The position numbers and the translations under genes are program-made. From Psychrobacter sp. JCM 18903 (GTDB lineage Bacteria; Pseudomonadota; Gammaproteobacteria; Pseudomonadales; Moraxellaceae), in the NCBI RefSeq assembly GCF_000586475.1, contig NZ_BAWJ01000004.1, positions 1 through 64,000 on the forward strand: a DNA stretch of 64,000 nucleotides, read 5' to 3'. Within the stretch, counting starts at the first letter, position 1, and each line of letters opens with the position of its first letter. Below, one piece after another: positions 8,919-18,056 of the stretch. A model generated the notes under the pieces. That model ran no database searches. It saw only the letters and a program-made list of their open reading frames with translations, and was not told where the DNA came from.

Positions 8919-9650
8919 ATGAAAAAAATCACTACTTTAAGCGTTGGTGCACTTGCTAGTGCTATGTTGTTGGTAACAGGCTGTAGCACAAATAACGGTA
9001 ACCAAGAGATAGCTGCTAAAAGCGTTTCAATCACCGAGCAAAGCTCAGCAAATGAAAAAGTAGGTTATAGCTTAGGCTTCATGATGGCTGAAGGTAACAA
9101 AGAAGCGGTCGGTGACCTGAATCTTGATACCTTTGAAAAAGGCTTCCGTGATGGTTATGAAGGCAATAAATCAGCATTGACCCAAGAACAAATGCAGGAA
9201 GTGTTGACGACTTATCAAAAAGAGCAAGAAGAAAAGTTCGTTAAAGACATGGAAACAAAAGCTGGAGAAAACAAAACCAAAGGCGCTGCATTCTTAGCAG
9301 AAAATGCTAAAAAAGAAGGCGTCAAAGAAACGGCTTCTGGCTTACAGTACAAAGTTATCACCGCAGGTACGGGTAAATCACCAAAAGCGACTGACGTGGT
9401 TGAAGTGAACTACGAAGGTAAGTTAATCGATGGCACAGTATTTGATAGCTCTTATGAGCGCGGTGAGCCAATTGAGTTTCCGTTGAACCAAGTCATCGCT
9501 GGCTGGACAGAAGGTCTACAGCTGATGAAAGAAGGCGGCAAATACGAGTTTTATATCCCATCAGATATTGCTTATGGTGAAGCGGGTAACGCAGGTATCG
9601 AGCCTAACAGCACGCTTATCTTTACGGTTGAGCTGTTAAAAATAAAATAA
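8919..9650 (+). CDS. FKBP-type peptidyl-prolyl isomerase lipoprotein
   Basis: A 243-residue protein of the FkpA/Mip class. A lipoprotein signal ends at the lipobox LVTGC (Cys22). Residues about 40-125 form the helical dimerisation domain (VGYSLGFMMAEGNKE, KGFRDGYEGNKS), and 135-243 the FKBP domain with VEVNYEGKLIDGTVFDSSYERG, VIAGWTEGLQLMKEGGKYEFYIPSDIAYGEAG and the closing IPPNSTLIF-like EPNSTLIFTVELL. It catalyses proline cis-trans isomerisation and chaperoning in the periplasm, tethered to a membrane. The frame is complete, alone between its own promoter region and a terminator. It could equally be called fkpA or mip. Confidence 0.9.
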   Translation: MKKITTLSVGALASAMLLVTGCSTNNGNQEIAAKSVSITEQSSANEKVGYSLGFMMAEGNKEAVGDLNLDTFEKGFRDGYEGNKSALTQEQMQEVLTTYQKEQEEKFVKDMETKAGENKTKGAAFLAENAKKEGVKETASGLQYKVITAGTGKSPKATDVVEVNYEGKLIDGTVFDSSYERGEPIEFPLNQVIAGWTEGLQLMKEGGKYEFYIPSDIAYGEAGNAGIEPNSTLIFTVELLKIK

Positions 9651-9694
9651 TACTTAGTACACACCCTAGTGAACAGTGTTAAAAAATAAAATCA

Positions 9695-9727
9695 TAAAAA
9701 AGCTCATAATATTATGAGGGCTTTTTT
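9695..9727. terminator. Terminator between convergent FKBP gene and argA
   Basis: Hairpin AAAAAAGCTCATAAT / ATTATGAGGGCTTTTTT with a two-base bulge, flanked by A and T tracts, in the gap between two convergent genes. Confidence 0.75.
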
Positions 9728-9746
9728 ATGACTAGAGATTGAGCAT

Positions 9747-11069
9747 CTAAAGAGTTTTTTGAAAGACTTTAGAATTACGACCATTATGGTATTTTTCTTG
9801 ACGCGATGCAGGTAACGCGCTGGCCTCGACTTCCGCAAAGCCTTGCTCGACGAACCAATGTGCCGTCCGTGTCGTTAACACAAACAACTTGTGCAGACCA
9901 TGACTGCGCGCTTGTTGCTCTAAAAATGCCAGTAAGTCCGCACCGCGACTACCGCTACGATAATCGGGATGTACGGCGACACAGGCAACTTCTGCTGATT
10001 CTGTATCCAATGGATATAGCGCCGCGCAGCCCAAAATCATACCATCGCGCTCGATGACGCTATAATTATCGATCTCTTGCTCTAGGCGTTCGCGTGAGCG
10101 GCTGACTAATATGCCTTGCTCTTCTAGCGGTGATAATAGCTCAATCAGTCCGACCACATCGTCAATATTGGCACGACGAATCTCTTCGTAAGGGTCATGG
10201 CTGATAAGAGTACCAGAGCCATCACGAGTGAACAGCTCTTCTAATAAGGCACCGTCTTTGGCATACGAGATAATATGGGTGCGATGGACGCCTTGGCGGC
10301 AAGCCAAACTGGCGCAATTTAAGAAATAATTGATCTCGCAATTTAAATCACGATCACGTAAGAAGCGATCGACTTCATTAGGAATCATCTCTCTTAGTAA
10401 GCGATCATCGTCATTGATGCCTGCTTCTTCGCCCAAGAAGATAAGCTTATCAGCACCCAGTGCCACAGCCGCACTGAGCGCCACGTCTTCAGCCAACAAA
10501 TTAAAGACTTCACCAGTCGCTGAATAACCCATTGAGCCTAAAATCACAATATGGTCGTGTAGCAGGTTGTTTTTGATGGCTTCAACATCGATAGAGCGCA
10601 CTTCGCCAGTCATTTGGTAATCGATACCATCACGAATGCCGTAAGGACGTGCGGTCACAAAATTGCCTGAAATGGCATCGATGCGTGAACCATACATAGG
10701 TGAATTGGCCAGTCCCATCGACAGCTGCGCTTCGAGTTGCAGGCGAATAGCGCCTACCGCCTGTAAAATAGCAGGCATCGCCACGCGCGGTGTAATTCGA
10801 ATGTCTTGATGCAGTGGGGATGTAATGTCAGCATCTTTCAAGTTCTTTTCGATTTGCGGTCGCGCTCCATGTACTAATACCAGCTTGATACCTAAGCTAT
10901 GTAATAAAGCAAAATCATGAATAAGGGTGCTAAAATTTGGATGATTGACCGCCTCACCACCAAACATAATCACGAACGTTTTGCCGCGATGGGTATTGAT
11001 GTAGGGGGCAGAGTTACGGAACCAATGGACGTATTCAGGGTTGATTTGGGGCATGGCGCTAGTAGTCAT
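9747..11069 (-). CDS. argA: Amino-acid N-acetyltransferase (N-acetylglutamate synthase)
   Basis: First enzyme of arginine synthesis, acetylating glutamate from acetyl-CoA. The 440-residue protein has the two-domain ArgA build: an amino-acid-kinase-like domain (residues about 25-280: FVIMFGGEAVNHPN, LVLVHGARPQIE, GSRIDAISGNFVTARPYGI) and a C-terminal GNAT domain (about 295-440) with VACVAVHPDYRSGSRGADLL as the acetyl-CoA loop and WFVEQGF near the end. The kinase-like domain binds arginine as feedback inhibitor in this family. The gene is monocistronic, convergent with the FKBP gene. The frame is complete. Confidence 0.93.
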   Translation of the reverse strand: MTTSAMPQINPEYVHWFRNSAPYINTHRGKTFVIMFGGEAVNHPNFSTLIHDFALLHSLGIKLVLVHGARPQIEKNLKDADITSPLHQDIRITPRVAMPAILQAVGAIRLQLEAQLSMGLANSPMYGSRIDAISGNFVTARPYGIRDGIDYQMTGEVRSIDVEAIKNNLLHDHIVILGSMGYSATGEVFNLLAEDVALSAAVALGADKLIFLGEEAGINDDDRLLREMIPNEVDRFLRDRDLNCEINYFLNCASLACRQGVHRTHIISYAKDGALLEELFTRDGSGTLISHDPYEEIRRANIDDVVGLIELLSPLEEQGILVSRSRERLEQEIDNYSVIERDGMILGCAALYPLDTESAEVACVAVHPDYRSGSRGADLLAFLEQQARSHGLHKLFVLTTRTAHWFVEQGFAEVEASALPASRQEKYHNGRNSKVFQKTL

Positions 11070-11591
11070 AATAAAGGCAATAGTAGTGAGAATAAGAAAA
11101 GGGGCGTAGCAAAAAATGCCTATCGCTAAAGAATTACCATAGCAAAAAACGCCGTTATGAGCTATCTTTTATTTCAGTAGTATCAATCAATTTTTATCAC
11201 TGATGGACGATATACACAACCTCAACACGGGGTTAGTGTACGTACAAACACTTTTTGCTATGCTAAACGCTATTGCTTTACAGGCGATGAACGAAGATAA
11301 TCAATAAAAATAAGAATTTTATACGATAAGCTTACCAGCTATGACAAGATAGACGCCAGCAGCATAGACGCATGCAGCGCTTGCCATTAGCTGTCACTAC
11401 AATCAGCAGCAATACTAGGTCTGCCAATACTATAACAGTCGACCATTTATAATGAGTTATGTTTCTTATGACATGTTTATTATAAGTGGGTATGTTCCGT
11501 CTAAATTGCGCTGCCTGTCAACGATTCAATATATATCAAAAGTTATTCAAGTTTTACCAGCTGCGTTTTACCGACATATTAACCAGGGATA
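11070..11591. other. Intergenic region without a gene
   Basis: 522 bases between the divergent argA and the DUF11-like gene, with stops in all frames and no RNA gene that I recognise. It should contain both promoters. A short motif TAGCAAAAAAYGCC occurs twice (11107-11120, 11140-11153) and its core TAGCAAAAA once inverted (11252-11260). I see no convincing ArgR box. Confidence 0.6.
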
Positions 11592-12187
11592 ATGAAAACC
11601 ATGAAAAAAAGTAACCAATTTGCTAGCCATTTAGTGCTTGGAGCGGACATCGCTTATTTCACGTTGTGGCTGGTACGCTCATCGGTGCGATGGTAGTGAC
11701 GCAAGCCTCGGCAATGCTACCGACGCCAGAACAAGCCGTTGATAGTTCGGCAGCTGTACAGACCAATGCTACTAAAAGCAGCAACTCGAGTGCACAAGCT
11801 GTCAATAGTAAAATTACCGCGTCATTGATTAGCGTTGATGCAAACGGTCAAGAGGTTTTGGCTCCGGTGAATGCTAGTACGCGCCTGCAATCAGGTAATG
11901 TCTTGGAGTACCAAGGTTATTTTACCAATACCAATGCAGATCGCGTCCGAAAAATGACAGTGACGATGAGTATCCCTGAGCAGGTAGAGTTATTGCGTAC
12001 AGTATCACCTGAGTTTCCATACGGCAGTGCAGACGGCAATACTTTTGCCCGTATGCCATTACGTGGAAAAGTGGATAACCAACTGCAAGAAATTCCATTA
12101 AAGTATTATAAAGCGGTACGCTGGGATTTAGAGGGTGTTGGTCTTAATGACACCGTAGTGGTTAAATACCGTGCACGTGTGAAATAA
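11592..12187 (+). CDS. Secreted protein with one DUF11-like domain (frame interrupted)
   Basis: The ATG at 11592 (or the second ATG at 11601) starts MKKSNQFASHLVLG, the front of a signal peptide, but this frame soon stops. One base missing at about 11641-11665 joins it to the frame VAGTLIGAMVVTQASA that completes the signal sequence. The joined protein has 198 residues. After a Ser/Asn-rich linker the mature part has a DUF11-like beta domain: GNVLEYQGYFTNTNADRVRKM, then MSIPEQVELL and a closing KAVRWDLEGVGLNDTVVVKYRARVK. Such domains occur in surface and adhesion-related proteins; role here unknown. A terminator follows at 12259. Confidence 0.62.
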
Positions 12188-12258
12188 GCCAGTCATTTAA
12201 TATTAAGTATTTTATCAGTGTGATTTATTTAATACTGGCTTAATATTCGTTTAATCTC

Positions 12259-12294
12259 AAAAAGCATCACGGCTCGTTGCTGTGGTGCTTTTTT
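12259..12294. terminator. Bidirectional terminator
   Basis: Stem AAAAAGCATCAC / GTGGTGCTTTTT (one G-T pair) with an 11-base loop, lying between the convergent DUF11-like and patatin genes. Confidence 0.85.
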
Positions 12295-12337
12295 ATAGTT
12301 TGTTAAAAAGATATTTTGGTACGCCGTTGCAAAGCGC

Positions 12338-13354
12338 TTAAAGCGTCGCGTATTTTCCGCTAGATTTTTCTTTGATTAATTGCTTGATGGCAGCCATCTG
12401 TGCGGTAGTGGCTTGCGAGCCTGCAGCTATGAGAGCACGGCGCTGGCTGGTATCTAGTGAGCTGATATGACTAACCGCAGGCGTAATCAGCACATCAGCA
12501 CGATCTCGTTCACGTTGTATCGATGAGGCACGATTGGCGCTTGGCGAGGCTACGACATTACTCTCCAAAAATCCCCAAAAACTGCTTAATCCGTTGAGGT
12601 TTAATTTTTTATCAAGTGTAGACACACCGTTAGTATTGTTAATAGCAGTATCTGTCACATCAACGGCAATAACAATATCAGCACCTAAATAACGGGCGCT
12701 ATCGACAGGTACTAGGCTGACCACGCCACCATCGATATACTTTTTACCGACCTTTTCGGGAATACGCGGCGCAATAAAAATATTCGGTACGCTACAGGAC
12801 GCTTGAACAGCAAGCCCCGCATCACCAGTGGTAAAAATGGCTTTTTTCAAAGTATGCTTCTCCGCCGCGACTGCTGCAAAGCGGATGGGGAAATCCTCTA
12901 TTGCTTGTCCATCGACTTTATCGTTGATAAAGTTCTTGAGTTTGATACCCTCGATGACACCTTGGTTGGATAAGACAAAATCTGTCAATTCGCTATCTGT
13001 AGTGGTCAGTGCCAGTTGCTCAAGTTGTACTGGTGTGTAGCCGCTGGCATATAGGCTACCAACCAAGCTGCCGACGCTGGTGCCAACAATGAGCGTTGGT
13101 TTGATACCATTTGCTTCTAGTGCTTTAATCACCCCAACATGGGCGAAGCCTTTGGCACCGCCGCCGCCCAATACTAACGCCACATTAAGTGGCGCTATTT
13201 CAGGTGCTTCAGGTAACGGCTGCGCTGGCGTTAGAGAGCTACAAGCGCTGATAGATAATCCGAGTACGATAATTAAGCTGGTGCATAGCACTCTCATACT
13301 ATGTTGCACTCTTAGACTATGAAGAGGTTGTCGGTACTGGGCAGGAGCGAACAT
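12338..13354 (-). CDS. Patatin-like phospholipase lipoprotein
   Basis: A 338-residue protein with a patatin hydrolase domain: the oxyanion loop LGGGGAKGFAHVG, the nucleophile motif GTSVGS and the DGG motif (YIDGGVVSLVP) carrying the catalytic Asp, so the Ser-Asp dyad is present. A lipoprotein signal precedes it (LIIVLGLSISAC). The first ATG at 13354 has an AAGGTG site six bases away, which favours it, but ATG at 13297 (MRVLCTSL) would give a more compact signal peptide. It resembles the RssA/YchK branch. It probably cleaves acyl esters at the inner face of the outer membrane or in the periplasm; the substrate is unknown. Confidence 0.85.
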   Translation of the reverse strand: MFAPAQYRQPLHSLRVQHSMRVLCTSLIIVLGLSISACSSLTPAQPLPEAPEIAPLNVALVLGGGGAKGFAHVGVIKALEANGIKPTLIVGTSVGSLVGSLYASGYTPVQLEQLALTTTDSELTDFVLSNQGVIEGIKLKNFINDKVDGQAIEDFPIRFAAVAAEKHTLKKAIFTTGDAGLAVQASCSVPNIFIAPRIPEKVGKKYIDGGVVSLVPVDSARYLGADIVIAVDVTDTAINNTNGVSTLDKKLNLNGLSSFWGFLESNVVASPSANRASSIQRERDRADVLITPAVSHISSLDTSQRRALIAAGSQATTAQMAAIKQLIKEKSSGKYATL

Positions 13355-13681
13355 AAAAACACCTTATAAAATGACCATAATACGGAAAATAAGACATCAG
13401 TTATTGATATGATACAAATGAGCCGTTTGACTTTCAGGCTTTTTGACGCAGTATTACTAAATAGCTGAGCATAAGCAATTGTATTGTCAGCTATAATGAA
13501 ATGAGTCGGTGTTTTGATGTGTCCTGTTGATGACAGCTGTTTTATAAAAACTGTCATCATCTACGGTATATTGAAAATACTTGAATGAGTATATGAAACT
13601 AAAAATAATATCGTTAGGATCTTTGATGTCAGTATCGGTGAACGCTTCTTTATCCACCAAACAGACCACTTTAGGTCTGAG
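13355..13681. other. Intergenic region without a supported gene
   Basis: 327 bases between the divergent patatin gene and recG. Two minus-strand frames of 60 and 82 codons run through it, but they overlap each other and the patatin start and have no protein-like features. I see promoter-like AT-rich DNA only. Confidence 0.55.
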
Positions 13682-15991
13682 TTGCCACTCTCAGCGCTAG
13701 ATATGCCAGTGACGGCGCTGGCGGGTGTGGGATTAAAAGTCGCAGAACAGTTGGCACAATTGAATATTAAACGAATATTTGATTTATTGCTGCATTTGCC
13801 ACGTGATTATGAAGATCGTAGCCGATTGCTGTCCATAGCAGAGGTGGGGCACGGGCAGTCTGCGTTGATTGCTGGGCGTGTGGTACACGTTGACACCAAG
13901 CGCAGCGGTATGACGGTCATGGTAGATGATGATACGGGCACCATATCGCTACGGTTTTTTAAGGTTTATCGTGGTCTTGCACAAACCATGAGCTTAGGGA
14001 CGCAATTGCAATTATTTGGCGAAGTGAAAGTGAGTCGTTATGGTAAGCAAATCCACCATCCTGAATATCAAGTTATTAGTAGTAATGAGACGGTAGTAAA
14101 TACTGGTTTGCAGCCCATTTATCCAAGTGTTAAAGGTTTGCATCAAAATAAGCTGCGCACCTTAATTAAGCTGGCATTACAGACGGTTCGCAGTGAAGGC
14201 TTACCGATGACGCTGTTTACTCCTACAGACTTTGCAGTCGTGGCTGACTTGCCATTAGCACCTTTTGAACCGGCTAAAATACCGATAACAGAGGCAGAGT
14301 ATCCAGAAGATATATTCTCGACACTGGCGCGTAGTGTGCCAGATAATACGACTGGTCATAGCGTTAGTAGTGTCAATAAAGCCAATGTCTATGATGCCAA
14401 TAATAATACAAACAGTGATATCCATACAGTCGCTAATAGAACAGTTAATAACAACGTCTATAATTTGACGATATTTGAAGCCTTAGTATTACTGCATACA
14501 CCGCCGACTTATACCGACGCAGGACGACAATATCAGCTACTCACCCAGTTAAGTGCCCGTACTCATGCAGCATGCCAGCGTTTAATTATTGAAGAATTAA
14601 CTGCCCATCAGCTCAGCTTGTTATATCGTCGTCAGCAACTGCATCAGCATAAAGCACCCAAATGTGCCACACAAAGTCCATTGGCTGATAAGCTATTTGC
14701 CGCATTGCCGTTTGATTTAACGGGTGCCCAGCAACGAGTCATGAAAGATATTACGGCTGATATGGCGACTTCCATTCCAATGTTGCGGTTGGTGCAGGGC
14801 GATGTTGGCGCGGGCAAGACTCTGGTCGCAGCAGGTGCAGCGGGTTATGCGTTAGATAGTGGTTGGCAAGTGGCTGTTATGGCACCCACAGAAATTTTAG
14901 CAGAGCAGCATTTGGTCAATTTTAAACAATGGTTTGAACCGTTAGGTATCGGTGTCGGCTGGCTTGCTGGTAAACAAACGGCGAAGCAGCGCCGCGAAGC
15001 GTTGGAAGCAGTCGCAGAAAACGCGGTGCAAGTGGTCGTCGGGACTCATGCATTATTTCAAGAGCAGGTGCAGTTTGCCAAATTGGGCTTAGTTATTATC
15101 GATGAACAGCATCGCTTTGGTGTTGAGCAGCGTATGGCACTGACCAATAAAGGTGTGGCGAATAGCACGCCGCATCAGCTGATTATGACCGCTACCCCGA
15201 TTCCGCGCACGCTGGCGATGAGCGTTTACGGTGATATGGATACCTCGATTATCGATGAATTGCCACCGGGGCGTACGCCAATTACTACGGTGACCATTGA
15301 CCGTAATCGACGCGATGAAGTCATTGAGCGGATTGCAATTAATTGTGAAGCGGGTAGGCAAGCGTACTGGGTTTGCTCGTTGGTCGAAGCGTCTAGTGTG
15401 CTAGATGCGCAAGCCGCTGAAGCCACTTATGAGGATTTAAATGAGCGCTTGAATATTCGTATTGGTCTTGTTCATGGCAAGATGAAATCCGTTGACAAAC
15501 AAGCCATCATGCAGGCATTTAAAGCAGGTCAGCTCGACTTGCTAATTGCCACAACGGTCATTGAAGTCGGCGTAGATGTCCCTAATGCGTCGTTAATGGT
15601 CATCGAAAATGCCGAACGATTAGGTCTATCGCAATTACATCAGCTGCGCGGGCGAGTCGGGCGTGGCTCAACCAAAAGCTATTGCGTACTGTTATACCAA
15701 AAGCCATTATCAGAGACAGGTACAGAGCGCTTAAATGTCCTGCGTGATAGCACTGATGGTTTTGTTATTGCGCAAAAAGATTTGGAGCTACGTGGTCCCG
15801 GTGAGTTATTGGGCAAACGTCAAACGGGTAACGTCGGTTATTATTTGGCTGATCTGATACGTGACGAGCAGCTGTTTGCCATTGCTCAGCGTTTAGCCAA
15901 ACATCTAATTGCAGATCCTACGCGCAAGGCAGATGTCAGCCAACTGATTCACCGCTGGATGCCTGAGGCGAGTCGTTATACTAATGCCTAA
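13682..15991 (+). CDS. recG: ATP-dependent DNA helicase RecG
   Basis: Branch-migrating helicase that remodels stalled forks and Holliday junctions. The 769-residue frame has the N-terminal wedge domain (LNIKRIFDLLLHLPRDYEDRS, then an OB fold), Walker A GDVGAGKT near residue 378, DEQHRFG (motif II), TATPIPRTLAM (motif III), and the C-terminal motifs TTVIEVGVDVPNA, QLRGRVGRG and the RecG-specific hairpin DLELRGPGELLGKRQ. The track start is TTG 13682, seven bases after an AGGTCTGAG stretch; ATG 13703 (MPVTALAGVG) is an alternative and gives the usual RecG beginning. An unusual Asn/Ser-rich insert lies near residues 220-260. It ends at the shared terminator at 16057. Confidence 0.93.
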   Translation: MPLSALDMPVTALAGVGLKVAEQLAQLNIKRIFDLLLHLPRDYEDRSRLLSIAEVGHGQSALIAGRVVHVDTKRSGMTVMVDDDTGTISLRFFKVYRGLAQTMSLGTQLQLFGEVKVSRYGKQIHHPEYQVISSNETVVNTGLQPIYPSVKGLHQNKLRTLIKLALQTVRSEGLPMTLFTPTDFAVVADLPLAPFEPAKIPITEAEYPEDIFSTLARSVPDNTTGHSVSSVNKANVYDANNNTNSDIHTVANRTVNNNVYNLTIFEALVLLHTPPTYTDAGRQYQLLTQLSARTHAACQRLIIEELTAHQLSLLYRRQQLHQHKAPKCATQSPLADKLFAALPFDLTGAQQRVMKDITADMATSIPMLRLVQGDVGAGKTLVAAGAAGYALDSGWQVAVMAPTEILAEQHLVNFKQWFEPLGIGVGWLAGKQTAKQRREALEAVAENAVQVVVGTHALFQEQVQFAKLGLVIIDEQHRFGVEQRMALTNKGVANSTPHQLIMTATPIPRTLAMSVYGDMDTSIIDELPPGRTPITTVTIDRNRRDEVIERIAINCEAGRQAYWVCSLVEASSVLDAQAAEATYEDLNERLNIRIGLVHGKMKSVDKQAIMQAFKAGQLDLLIATTVIEVGVDVPNASLMVIENAERLGLSQLHQLRGRVGRGSTKSYCVLLYQKPLSETGTERLNVLRDSTDGFVIAQKDLELRGPGELLGKRQTGNVGYYLADLIRDEQLFAIAQRLAKHLIADPTRKADVSQLIHRWMPEASRYTNA

Positions 15992-16056
15992 GGGGTGTCC
16001 TCAATTCAATCGATTATCGTTTAAATGGGCTAAAAATGGCTAAATTAATGGTAAAA

Positions 16057-16082
16057 AAGAGGACAGCCAACGCTGTCCTCTT
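16057..16082. terminator. Terminator shared by recG and the lysine-rich gene
   Basis: Stem AAGAGGACAGC / GCTGTCCTCTT with a four-base loop CAAC, preceded by A6 and followed by CTATTTTTT. It sits between convergent genes. Confidence 0.88.
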
Positions 16083-16119
16083 CTATTTTTTGACGTAAAG
16101 CCATCATTTCGAAACAAAG

Positions 16120-16248
16120 CTATTTGGCTTTTTTCGACTTTTTCAATGACTTCTTAAGCTCTTTGAGGTCTTTCTTTTTCTGCTTAATTTTTGCTTTGGT
16201 GTCTTTAATTTCTTGTTTAAGCTTCTTTACGTCTGATTTATTAGCCAT
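16120..16248 (-). CDS. 42-residue lysine-rich small protein
   Basis: A short complete frame, M-A-N-K-S-D-V-K-K-L to K-K-A-K then TAG. About half of its residues are Lys, arranged with Leu/Ile every three to four positions, which predicts a single basic amphipathic helix or coiled coil. The start ATG has a very good Shine-Dalgarno AAGGA eight bases upstream, and the gene ends 38 bases before a clean bidirectional terminator facing recG. These three signs together support a real gene. Function is unknown; a nucleic-acid- or membrane-binding peptide is possible from charge alone. Confidence 0.65.
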   Translation of the reverse strand: MANKSDVKKLKQEIKDTKAKIKQKKKDLKELKKSLKKSKKAK

Positions 16249-16729
16249 GATGGATTCCTTTATTAGTAGAGTTATCTTAATAATGACAAATTACCCCATA
16301 AATACAAGTCTAAACTGTAGGGCGTATGTATCATTAATTTTTACGAGTGATTGTTCCAACTATAATGGTCGTATCTTAATTCATTCAATATGACAACATA
16401 TTTGGTCATTTTTTCATTGGCGGAATAAGTTTTAAGAGAGGAACTTTGCGCGAAGAAGACTTATGCAATGAACTGGGACTGAGCTAGGAATAGGCTGTCT
16501 TTTGTCTTTACTTATCGTTCACTTTATAATCTTTGCTACTAATATTTTTATTAAGTTCAATGTCTTGATTGCTATCAACAATTGACTATGTAGATACTTA
16601 ACACAATTGACCCAATGACGAGATAGTCTACAATGATAAAAGACTATTTTGATAAGCTCTGCCTGCATCATTTTGTTTCCCTTATACTTTTTACGGCGTT
16701 AGTACCGTGCTTATTTATAGAGACCGACT
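16249..16729. other. Intergenic region holding the RND operon promoter
   Basis: 481 bases between the divergent lysine-rich gene and the RND adaptor gene. No coding frame or RNA is supported. The plausible promoter for the efflux operon is at 16607-16634. No neighbouring regulator gene is present, so control of the operon is probably elsewhere. Confidence 0.6.
16607..16634 (+). promoter_or_regulatory. Sigma-70-like promoter of the RND operon
   Basis: TTGACC (16607-16612), 16-base spacer, TACAAT (16629-16634), about 95 bases before the adaptor ATG. Position and match are good, but it was found by eye only. Confidence 0.55.
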
Positions 16730-18056
16730 ATGAGTGATTTTGAACACCCTAATAATAAGCAAGCACCGACTAGCGAGCAAGAAACCAACATTGAGCCACC
16801 TCAACCATCTGAGCTACCACCGTATCGCCAGTCTGATACTTTGTCTAAAAAAACCGCTTCAAAATTACCATTATGGTTGTTACCCGTATTGGCAGCCGTG
16901 CTTATCATTGGTGTGCTACTTGGAAAGTATTGGGGCGGGAGTGATGAAGCCGCGACGGATGAATCGCCAGTTTCTAGTGGTACTTCAAGTGATGGTGCCA
17001 CTGCAAGCGCTACAAGTACTGAGCAGGCGGTATTATCAGTAGAAACGGTCAGCCCAAGCCAAGATGATATTGGTAACACACTCAGTCTGATGGCACCATT
17101 GATGCCAAAGATACGGCGAATGTCAGTGCCAAAGTAAACGGTGTTGCTATCGAGCGTATATTGGTCGAAGAAGGTGATCGCGTCAAAGCGGGTCAAGTAT
17201 TGGCGATATTTGACACCGATGCTATGGAGCAGCAAGTCTTGCAAGCAGAGGCAGATGTTGCCGAAGCAGAAGCGACGCTTGCCAATGCCAGTGCTGATGC
17301 TGCCCGTGTATTGCCATTGATAGATATTGATGCCATTAGTAAACAAGAAGCCGATCGCTATCGTACTGCAAAACTTCAAGCACAGGCTGCGCTACAAGCT
17401 TCCAAAGCGCGTCTGAGCACTCAGCGCTTGAGTGTAGATAATGCAACAGTGGTCGCACCAGTCAGCGGTGTCATCAGCGAGAAAATGGCGGAGGTTGGTA
17501 TGGTTGCTGGTGGCGAGCCATTATTTACTATCATTAAAGGTGGTATTTTGGAATGGCGTGCAGATATTGATCCCAAGCTTGTCGGTGAAGTCAGTGTCGG
17601 GACGCCAGTACGGGTGAGCTTACCAGATGGTGATACGGTAATGGGGAAAGTGAGCCGCATAGCACCAACGGCGGACAACAACCGGCAGATTACTATCTAT
17701 GCGAGCTTGGCGGCCAATGCAAAAGTACGGGCAGGTATGTATCAAACGGGTGAGTTCCTATTAGGCAGTGCCAGTACGCAAACGGTACCCAATAGCGCTA
17801 TCGTCAGCAACGATGGCTATGATTATGTGATGCTAGTAACCAATGTGACCACTCAAGATGGTCAGACCATGGGTCGTATCAAGCAACAACGAGTGACATT
17901 GGGCGAGCGACTTGGCGAAAATGTGGCCGTGCTAGAGCCTTGCCTAGTGACAGTCAAATTGTCAAACAAGGCGGCAGCTTTTTAAATGATGGAGATTTGG
18001 TGCGTATCGTTGATGGTGTTAGCCAAACGAGTACAGCAGCGCAGGCAAAACCATGA
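16730..18056 (+). CDS. RND efflux periplasmic adaptor (membrane fusion protein), frame interrupted twice
   Basis: Adaptor of the HlyD/AcrA type linking an inner-membrane RND pump to an outer-membrane channel. One lost base near 17085 and one near 17937 split the frame; with both restored the protein is 442 residues. Order of parts: cytoplasmic segment, TM helix (LPLWLLPVLAAVLIIGVLLG, residues 44-63), Ser/Thr-rich linker, lipoyl half (KVNGVAIERILVEEGDRVKAGQVLA), helical hairpin (DAMEQQVLQAEADVAEAEATLA), second lipoyl half (NATVVAPVSGVISEKMAEVG) and beta-barrel. The stop overlaps the pump start (ATGA at 18053), so the two are translationally coupled. No outer-membrane factor gene follows. Confidence 0.85.

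Noticed and set aside
13312..13669. Two minus-strand frames between the patatin gene and recG
   Set aside because: They overlap each other and the patatin start, have no Shine-Dalgarno site or family pattern, and fit a promoter gap better.
16124..16393. 89-residue plus-strand frame downstream of recG
   Set aside because: Its first half is the antisense of the lysine-rich small gene (giving Phe/Leu-rich sequence), which has the better start signal.
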